A stretch of 11,559 nt of DNA from contig JBCBZK010000114.1 in the NCBI GenBank assembly GCA_039815365.1, forward strand, positions 1 to 11,559, written 5' to 3'. This stretch comes from CALBPI01 sp039815365. GTDB lineage: Bacteria > Pseudomonadota > Gammaproteobacteria > Steroidobacterales > Woeseiaceae. The position numbers were made by a program, and so were the translations under genes. Shown one piece after another: positions 6,811-11,559 of this stretch. How positions within the stretch are numbered: the first letter of the stretch is position 1; every line of letters starts with the position of its first letter. Below the pieces are notes generated by a model. That model was not told where the DNA came from, made no database searches, and saw only the letters and a list, made by a program, of their open reading frames with translations.

Positions 6811-7787
6811 TGTTTTGGGGTCGTGACCTGAAGAAAAAAGGCGTGCTCGGGCTGAACGAGCGCAACGCCGACTACATCATGCAGCTGAACCCACGGCGAC
6901 TATACCCGCGCGTCGACGACAAAGTGTTGACCAAGAATCTGGCAATTGACGCTGGCATGGCGGTGCCCGAGTGTTACGCCGTGGCCTGCAGTCAGGCCGA
7001 CGTCAATCGCCTGCCGGAAGTGCTTAGTGCGCGAGGCAGTTTTGTCATGAAGCCGGCAAACGGCAGCGGCGGCGACGGCATCATTGTTGTCGATGCGCGT
7101 CGCGGCGACCGTTATCGGCAGATCAATGGCATGTTGATCGAAGAAGCCGCCTTGTTGCACCACGCATCCAATATCGTCGGCGGGCAGTTTAGCCTTACCG
7201 GTGGCGCCGATACCGCACTCATTGAGTATCGCGTTCGTTTCGATCCGGTGTTTGACGAAATCTCCCACCAAGGCGTGCCGGATATCCGGATTATCGTGTA
7301 TCGCGGCTACCCAGCGATGGCAATGGTGCGCCTGCCGACGCGTCAGTCGGGCGGCAAAGCCAACTTGCACCAAGGTGCTGTGGGTGCAGGCATTGATCTG
7401 TCGACAGGCGTTACGTTATCGGGTTCGTCGGGCAATGCGCTGATTGAATTGCACCCGGATACGCAGGTGAGTGTCGCGGGCAATCAGGTGCCGCATTGGG
7501 ACCGCATCATGGAAATCGCAGCACTCGGGTATGAAGTGTCAGGGCTAGGCTATCTTGGCGTTGATATCGTTATTGACGAGGCGCTAGGGCCGTTGATGTT
7601 AGAAATGAACGCACGTCCCGGCCTGAATATACAAATTGCCAATGGACACGGGCTCAAGCCGCGCTTCGCATTGATTGATCGTTGGCTTAAAGAGCAACCC
7701 GATGCACAAATTCCCGCAGCGCGTGCTGCAACGAGTGTGGCTTTGATGCGCGAATTTTCAACACCGCTCCGTACAGCGGTAGCCTGA
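6810..7787 (+). CDS. RimK-related ATP-grasp ligase (alpha-L-glutamate ligase-like, TIGR02291)
   Basis: A 325-residue cytoplasmic ATP-grasp enzyme. The family forms an amide or peptide bond through an acyl phosphate; the substrate of this subfamily is not established. Visible motifs are the ATP-binding Lys81 in FVMKPANGSGGDGI (78-91, with its glycine-rich loop), the IEYRV strand (138-142), DIRIIVYRG (158-166), and Asp252 in LGVDIVID. The Mg-binding pair Glu265/Asn267 lies in LMLEMNARPGLNIQ (262-275). Metal and nucleotide residues are all intact, so it should be active. The N-terminal VLGLNERNADYI segment is typical of this branch and absent from RimK itself. The ATG shares one base with the stop of the 7TM gene (TGATG), indicating coupled translation and a joint role at the membrane. 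Confidence 0.88.
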   Translation: MFWGRDLKKKGVLGLNERNADYIMQLNPRRLYPRVDDKVLTKNLAIDAGMAVPECYAVACSQADVNRLPEVLSARGSFVMKPANGSGGDGIIVVDARRGDRYRQINGMLIEEAALLHHASNIVGGQFSLTGGADTALIEYRVRFDPVFDEISHQGVPDIRIIVYRGYPAMAMVRLPTRQSGGKANLHQGAVGAGIDLSTGVTLSGSSGNALIELHPDTQVSVAGNQVPHWDRIMEIAALGYEVSGLGYLGVDIVIDEALGPLMLEMNARPGLNIQIANGHGLKPRFALIDRWLKEQPDAQIPAARAATSVALMREFSTPLRTAVA

Positions 7788-7790
7788 GGG
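7786..7790 (+). promoter_or_regulatory. Ribosome binding site that decides a TTG start
   Basis: GAGGG overlaps the stop codon of the ATP-grasp gene and stands 9 bases before TTG 7800. The reading frame has a stop at 7785-7787 and no ATG or GTG nearby, so this site supports TTG as the real start of the WD40-like gene. Confidence 0.6.
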
Positions 7791-7799
7791 TTCACGCTG

Positions 7800-8516
7800 T
7801 TGCAGATTCGCCGTGGTACGACGATTTCCGGAAGCGAGCCGTTTACGTCCGCATGTTTTAGTAACGACGGCGCAGCGATTATCACAACAACGGCTCAGAA
7901 CACCGAATGTTGGGACGCGCACACGGGAGAAGCGCTCGCCGTCCAATCGGCGCCACATCGCGGAAATGCGTGCAAGGCGTTTGCGCTACGGTGGATAGCA
8001 GCTGGCAAGGGCGCTGCGAATGACTTTGGTGGTTTCGCGGTGGTCGATCGCGACTCCAGCAGCGATATAGGATTTATTCGTGAGCCTTTCCCGGACATCT
8101 GTGGCGCGACGAGTTCTCCCGATGGCCGGTATGTCGCTATTGGCTATCAGCACGGACGGTTGCGTGTCGAGACTCTACCGCAGGCCGAGCCGCTATTCCT
8201 CAATGGACACAGCACTTCGATGAATAATCATATGCATCAGAACTCCATCGAGTATCTGGAGTTCGATAGCAGCTCCCGGTTGCTGATATCAAAAGCTGAG
8301 GAAGATGGTTCTCCAAAATTGTGGGATTTGCAGCAACGGCGACAGAGCTGCGTTTGGAACGGCAAGCCAGCGTTTCAAATGGCGTACGCGGTCGCACTGA
8401 ATGAAGTCACTGACAGCACTATTGATACGATTCGGTTTAGTCCCGTCGATGCCGCATTTGTGTGTACCCATCGGTCACAAAAAACCGCGCAAATCTATGT
8501 GCCTCAGGCTAATTAA
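7800..8516 (+). CDS. Small WD40-like beta-propeller protein of unknown function
   Basis: I do not recognise a specific family. The 238-residue protein shows four WD40-style blades. One is FTSACFSNDG...CWDAHTGEA (15-45); one is DICGATSSPDGRYVAIGY (99-116) with a following GH (136-137). A third is NSIEYLEFDSSSRLLIS to SPKLWDL (148-177), and the fourth is IDTIRFSPVDAAFVC to AQIYVPQ (208-236). The SPDG turn and KLWDL ending are textbook repeat features. A closed seven-blade propeller needs about 280-300 residues, so this one is short: it may have degenerate blades near 50-95, dimerise, or be an old truncation. There is no signal peptide or membrane segment, which suggests cytoplasm. It starts with TTG 12 bases after the ATP-grasp gene and ends 12 bases before the FAH gene. 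Translation of a real protein is likely; function is unknown. Confidence 0.7.
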   Translation: MQIRRGTTISGSEPFTSACFSNDGAAIITTTAQNTECWDAHTGEALAVQSAPHRGNACKAFALRWIAAGKGAANDFGGFAVVDRDSSSDIGFIREPFPDICGATSSPDGRYVAIGYQHGRLRVETLPQAEPLFLNGHSTSMNNHMHQNSIEYLEFDSSSRLLISKAEEDGSPKLWDLQQRRQSCVWNGKPAFQMAYAVALNEVTDSTIDTIRFSPVDAAFVCTHRSQKTAQIYVPQAN

Positions 8517-8528
8517 GAGTATCGAAAT

Positions 8529-9518
8529 ATGAAGTTGCGCCGCGTTCGCAGTAATCAAGCCGATCACATTCAGATCGAAAACCATGCGGGCTGGATCAAT
8601 CTCGATCGAATTGAAAATCTAGTCTCGTTTCTGGGCAGGGAGCTCAACAGCGCAAGCTCTGATGATGTGCTGGCAATTCTAGCGCTGGACGTGGCGACGC
8701 TCGCTCAGCTCCAATCGATGATCGATCAGCTGACACCGAAGGCTGATGAAACGGTTCAACCAATCCTGCCGATCGCTCCTGCGTCTTTTCGCGATTTCAT
8801 GTTGTATGAGAAACATGTCATTGACGCATCGCGCGGTTACACGAGGCGCTTTATGCCAGGAGCCTACCGTATCACGCAAGTTGTAGAGAAAGTGACAGGC
8901 AGGCCGTTCAGGAAGTTTCGCCCTCATCCGTTGTGGTATCAACAACCGATTTATTATCTGAGTAACCATTTGAATTTCGGTGTTTGTGGTGATGAAATTG
9001 CCTGGCCTAGTTACAGTCAGGCATTGGATTATGAATTGGAGATAGGCGCTGTGATCACCAAACCGTTGTTCAACGCGACGGCTGAAGAAGCAATCGCTGC
9101 GATTGGTGGTTTTGTGGTGCTCAATGATGTGAGTGCGCGTGATATCCAGAAGCAGGAAATGGATAGCGGTTTTGGCCCGCAAAAGGCAAAGCATTTTTTC
9201 TCAACGATGTCATCAACCGTCGTTACGGCGGACGAGATTTTGCCGTATCTCGACGACCTCAACGCAAGCGTTGCTATTAACGGCGTCGACGTAGCTCGAT
9301 GCCATTCGAGCGGTATGCAGTTTAGCTTTGGAGACGCGGTTGCATTTGCGTCCAAAGACGAGCAACTTCATCCCGGCGAGTTTTTTGGCTCGGGCACACT
9401 GCCCGGTGGTGGTGGTATGGAGAATGGCCATTGGCTCAAACCGGGAGATACGGTTACTTTGAAGATTGATCGGATTGGTGAGTTGTCCAACCGCATACAG
9501 AGCAGGGGGACCGTATGA
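8529..9518 (+). CDS. Fumarylacetoacetate hydrolase family protein
   Basis: A 329-residue cytoplasmic C-C bond hydrolase of the FAH superfamily, acting on a beta-diketo acid. Residues known from mouse FAH are kept in register. Asp89 and His96 lie in FRDFMLYEKH (Asp126/His133), and Glu169 and Glu171 in DYELEIG (Glu199/Glu201). Asp200, Arg204 and Gln207 lie in NDVSARDIQ (Asp233/Arg237/Gln240). Lys219 or Lys221 and Glu298 in LPGGGGMENG are plausible remaining catalytic residues. It is about 100 residues shorter than true fumarylacetoacetase, so the exact substrate is open. An AAGAG site lies upstream of ATG 8529. Its TGA overlaps the next ATG, coupling it to a metal-dependent cyclase/amidohydrolase. 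PhhA near the right edge makes tyrosine or another aromatic pathway possible. Confidence 0.9.
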   Translation: MKLRRVRSNQADHIQIENHAGWINLDRIENLVSFLGRELNSASSDDVLAILALDVATLAQLQSMIDQLTPKADETVQPILPIAPASFRDFMLYEKHVIDASRGYTRRFMPGAYRITQVVEKVTGRPFRKFRPHPLWYQQPIYYLSNHLNFGVCGDEIAWPSYSQALDYELEIGAVITKPLFNATAEEAIAAIGGFVVLNDVSARDIQKQEMDSGFGPQKAKHFFSTMSSTVVTADEILPYLDDLNASVAINGVDVARCHSSGMQFSFGDAVAFASKDEQLHPGEFFGSGTLPGGGGMENGHWLKPGDTVTLKIDRIGELSNRIQSRGTV

Positions 9519-10291
9519 GGGTCGTCGATCTTTCGAAAGCGATCGAATACAACCGCGAAGATCCACCGTTTATGCGGGTTAAGATTAAACACAAGAAGCA
9601 TTGGATCGCACGTTGGCTCGTACGCGCGCTCGGTTTGCCATTCAAGCTCATGCCGAAAGACTTCGTTGGTTGGGCTGATGACACGATCACACACATGGGC
9701 GTTCACAGTACGACCCACATCGATGCGCCGTGGCACTATGGACCAAAGAGCGGTGAACCTGGGCAGCAGACGGACGCACTGACGATTGAGCGCATTCCTT
9801 TGGACAAGTGTATTGGGCCGGGCGTTGTGATTGATATGGCGCACAAGGAAGACGGCAGTGTCATTACTGTAGATGACATCAAGGATGATTTAGCGAAGTC
9901 AGGTGCGCGCGTCGGTGAGGATACGATCGCACTTATTCGAACAGGTCGAGATCGTTTTCAAGGTACGAAGGAATACTGGAAGCGTGGCACGGGAATGGGC
10001 GCAGACGCCACCGAATGGTTGATTGATCAAGGCTGTACAGTCATGGGTATCGATCAATGGGGTTGGGATGTACCGTTTCATCATCAGATCACTCAGGCTA
10101 AAGACGCAAGACGTGATGATCTGTTTTGGGAAGGGCATCGTATTGGTCAACGCCGACCGTATTGGCAAATGGAACAGCTCGCAAACCTGGGTGAACTGCC
10201 GGCGGATGGGTTCAAAGTCTGCGTGTTTCCTTTGAAGCTGGTTGGTGCGTCGGCGGCGCCGGCGCGTGTTGTCGCTTTGTTCGAGACGTAG
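9515..10291 (+). CDS. Cyclase family protein (kynurenine formamidase-like, PF04199)
   Basis: A 258-residue cytoplasmic metal-dependent hydrolase. The family signature HSTTHIDAPWH (64-74) supplies His64, His68, Asp70 and His74, the HxGTHxDxPxH zinc/manganese motif of bacterial arylformamidases (KynB) and related cyclases. A variation is Thr for Gly in the third position. DGFKVCVFPLKLVGASAAPARVVALF (231-256) is the conserved C-terminal strand. Glu220 in YWQMEQLANLGELP is a likely catalytic or metal residue. The insert RVKIKHKKHWIARWLVRALGLPF (21-43) is basic and amphipathic and is not part of the KynB minimum. AGGGGGA lies just before the ATG, which overlaps the FAH stop (ATGA). Family members also act on other amides, lactones and isatin, so kynurenine formamidase activity should not be assumed. 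Confidence 0.88.
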   Translation: MRVVDLSKAIEYNREDPPFMRVKIKHKKHWIARWLVRALGLPFKLMPKDFVGWADDTITHMGVHSTTHIDAPWHYGPKSGEPGQQTDALTIERIPLDKCIGPGVVIDMAHKEDGSVITVDDIKDDLAKSGARVGEDTIALIRTGRDRFQGTKEYWKRGTGMGADATEWLIDQGCTVMGIDQWGWDVPFHHQITQAKDARRDDLFWEGHRIGQRRPYWQMEQLANLGELPADGFKVCVFPLKLVGASAAPARVVALFET

Positions 10292-10383
10292 GTTCATCCG
10301 CTAAGGCAATCATCGCTCGGTCGCGCGTGCGTTGATATTCATCAGTCGATTCTCGCGTTTTCGGCATCTACCTGTACCTCAGA

Positions 10384-10416
10384 CCGATTGTCGGACCGCT
10401 AGTCGCAGCTTGCGAC
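10384..10416. repeat. Two short hairpins between convergent genes
   Basis: CCGA-TTG-TCGG (10384-10394) and GTCGCA-GCT-TGCGAC (10402-10416, perfect 6-base arms) sit side by side. They lie where the plus-strand cyclase gene and the minus-strand lipoprotein gene end towards each other. The second overlaps the last codons of the lipoprotein. Neither is followed by a T run. They may help end transcription from both sides; this is weak evidence. The rest of 10292-10398 shows nothing else. Confidence 0.3.
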
Positions 10417-10875
10417 CCAGCTTTCCGGTTCTTTCGCACATCGTAGCCGAGACGCGCATTGCGTCATTTTTGCTGCAACGAACGTCATCACCATTTCCTG
10501 ATCAACGATGTTATCCGCCATGTTGTAGGTAGCGGCTTTTAGTAGGGTGCCACCGCCGGCGACCGAAAAGCGATCGATGCTCGATGTCATTGGGCCCGGC
10601 GTGCTTTCAGGTACATAAAAATAGTTCTGCACGAAGTTCTCAACATGTGATTGCGCCGCGCCACTCACGATGCCCCAGTCTTTTGGGCACACGCCAGGGT
10701 ACTGTGTGAAGTCGGGTAATTCGGCGGTTGCCTTAGCCACTTGCTGAACGTCTTTCGCAGCAGCGCTCGTTGTATCACTGGCCACCTCAAGACTGTTTGC
10801 TTCCTGGTCAGACGTGCCACAAGCCGTGGTTGCCAACAGCGCAATCAGGAGCAGTAGATATCGAATGTTCATCAT
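10399..10875 (-). CDS. Putative lipoprotein of unknown function, four conserved-looking cysteines
   Basis: A 158-residue secreted protein. Residues 1-18 are a lipoprotein signal (basic start, then a Leu-rich core) with lipobox LATTAC and lipidation at Cys19. A low-complexity Ser/Ala/Asp linker follows (20-50), then a small domain (51-158). Four more cysteines (63, 140, 146, 157) could form two disulfides in the periplasm. Landmarks are YPGVCPKDWG (59-68), VENFVQNYF (78-86) and TQCASRLRC (138-146). Gly20 and Thr21 after the Cys carry no Asp+2 retention signal, so sorting to the outer membrane is expected. The start is the first of two ATGs, with AAGG 8 bases upstream. I recognise no family. 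It lies downstream of phhA on the same strand, behind a repeat-rich upstream region. Confidence 0.75.
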   Translation of the reverse strand: MMNIRYLLLLIALLATTACGTSDQEANSLEVASDTTSAAAKDVQQVAKATAELPDFTQYPGVCPKDWGIVSGAAQSHVENFVQNYFYVPESTPGPMTSSIDRFSVAGGGTLLKAATYNMADNIVDQEMVMTFVAAKMTQCASRLRCAKEPESWVASCD

Positions 10876-10912
10876 CGTTAGTGCCTTCGTCGTGTCGTGT
10901 TGCTGCCGGTCG

Positions 10913-10932
10913 GCTTTGTCTCAATGACAAGC
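10913..10932. repeat. Inverted repeat upstream of the lipoprotein gene, possible operator
   Basis: GCTTTGTC-N5-GACAAGC is an inverted repeat with one extra base in an arm. It lies about 40-55 bases upstream of the lipoprotein ATG, where a promoter or regulator site is expected. It could also act as an RNA hairpin in the leader. Confidence 0.35.
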
Positions 10933-10967
10933 GCCTAGCTAACACGGTGCCGAATTGGAGCGCTGCG

Positions 10968-11008
10968 TGCAAACGAACGATTGCAAACGAACGGCTGCAA
11001 ACGCGAAC
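10968..11008. repeat. Three tandem 14-base repeats, TGCAAACGAACG core
   Basis: Units start at 10968, 10982 and 10996. The first two share TGCAAACGAACG, and the third reads TGCAAACGCGAAC. The 14-base period is exact. The decamer AGCGCTGCGT flanks the array on both sides (10959-10968 and 11026-11035). The array lies between the phhA stop and the lipoprotein start, about 95-135 bases upstream of the lipoprotein ATG. There are no spacers, so it is not a CRISPR array. A cooperative regulator site or an expanded microsatellite are both possible. Confidence 0.6.
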
Positions 11009-11044
11009 TGCGCGTATCGCGTGACAGCGCTGCGTAACGAACCA

Positions 11045-11559
11045 CTATCCGTAAGCGGCGTCGTCAAAGGTCGGCGAAAAATCACCCATCGTGCGTGCCT
11101 TTTGCATCGTCTGGCTCAGGTCAATGTTGGCCAACTCGAACAGCATGTCGAAACTGTCGATCACGTAGTAGATCGGCTGATAGTTATCGATACGAAATGG
11201 CGTGCGCAACACATCCAGCACATCGAATGCACGTCGCTCTGGTTTAGGATGGTCCAGCGCATACTCGAGCTCGCCGGGTGACGAGCATATGCCAGCACCA
11301 TATGCGCGCAATCCATCATCACTGTTGACCAAACCGAACTCGACCGTAAACCAGTACAGTCTTGCCAGCATTTTCCTGCCAATGTCATCGGCAGCCAGAC
11401 CCGCAATGCCGTACGCGTGGGTGAATTCACCGAAGCGTTGATCAGTCAGGTGTGGCGCGTGACCGAAAATTTCGTGGAAAATGTCGGGCTCTTCGAGGTA
11501 GTCCAGCTCGCGAGCGTCTCGAATAAACGATGCAGCCGGGAACTGTTTGTTGGACAGCA
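11045..11559 (-). CDS. phhA: Phenylalanine 4-monooxygenase (partial, N-terminus outside window)
   Basis: The C-terminal 170 residues of a pterin-dependent aromatic amino-acid hydroxylase that turns phenylalanine into tyrosine using tetrahydrobiopterin-type cofactor, Fe(II) and O2. The visible part begins LSNKQFPAASFIRDARELDY. The iron ligands appear as the two His of EEPDIFHEIFGHAPH and the Glu of WFTVEFGL. YGAGICSSPGELEYAL and RTPFRIDNYQPIYYVIDSF are the substrate-side and C-terminal family segments and closely follow the Pseudomonas protein. Roughly 90-120 N-terminal residues are missing to the right. It ends in TAG at 11045. No phhB (pterin carbinolamine dehydratase) is in view. Its product tyrosine feeds the homogentisate pathway, whose last step is a FAH-type reaction; this gives the nearby FAH gene possible relevance. 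Confidence 0.96.
   Translation of the reverse strand, partial: LSNKQFPAASFIRDARELDYLEEPDIFHEIFGHAPHLTDQRFGEFTHAYGIAGLAADDIGRKMLARLYWFTVEFGLVNSDDGLRAYGAGICSSPGELEYALDHPKPERRAFDVLDVLRTPFRIDNYQPIYYVIDSFDMLFELANIDLSQTMQKARTMGDFSPTFDDAAYG

Noticed and set aside
7787..8529. Insertion or transferred segment carrying the WD40-like gene
   Set aside because: No terminal repeats, target duplications or transposase are visible and both junctions are tidy 12-base operon gaps.
9368..9844. Minus-strand open frame opposite the FAH/cyclase junction
   Set aside because: It runs antisense to two genes with conserved motifs and has no recognisable protein features.
10968..11008. Possible CRISPR array
   Set aside because: Units are 14 bases and directly adjacent, without spacers; no cas genes are present.

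Overview
The window comes from a gammaproteobacterial chromosome. Two neighbouring blocks show this: a minus-strand zapB-like / zapA / 6S RNA / 5-formyltetrahydrofolate cyclo-ligase block, and a divergent plus-strand ygfB / pepP / ubiquinone-hydroxylase block. That layout is the conserved arrangement around ssrS in Enterobacteria and Pseudomonas. Base composition is moderately GC-rich, and codon use looks even across the genes. No insertion sequence, integrase, tRNA, rRNA or CRISPR array was seen.

Layout. Bases 1-250 (minus) hold the N-terminal part of a Lys/Ala/Val-repeat, histone H1-like DNA-binding protein, cut by the window edge. Bases 251-558 hold its promoter and a hairpin but no credible gene. 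Bases 559-1975 (minus) form the cell-division/6S/folate block: a ZapB-like coiled-coil protein, ZapA, 6S RNA with its own promoter, and 5-FCL. Bases 1976-2113 are a divergent promoter region.

From 2114 to 10291 eight plus-strand genes follow each other with overlaps or gaps of at most 30 bases: ygfB, pepP, a UbiI-like FAD hydroxylase, an inactive-transglutaminase/7TM membrane protein, a RimK-related ATP-grasp ligase, a small WD40-like protein, a fumarylacetoacetate-hydrolase-family enzyme and a kynurenine-formamidase-like cyclase. The first three are conserved housekeeping genes. The membrane protein and ligase are a known but poorly characterised pair, here translationally coupled to the ubiquinone gene. 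The WD40-like protein has no family I recognise. The last two form a coupled catabolic pair with intact active-site motifs.

Bases 10399-11559 are on the minus strand: an orphan four-cysteine lipoprotein, a repeat-rich upstream region (three 14-base tandem units and an inverted repeat), and the C-terminal 170 residues of phenylalanine 4-monooxygenase (PhhA), cut by the right edge. The FAH-family enzyme near PhhA suggests aromatic amino-acid catabolism, but this is inference.

Best candidates for something undescribed: the 7TM / ATP-grasp / WD40 trio embedded in a ubiquinone operon; a predicted leaderless GTG start on the zapB-like gene; and the repeat array upstream of the orphan lipoprotein.
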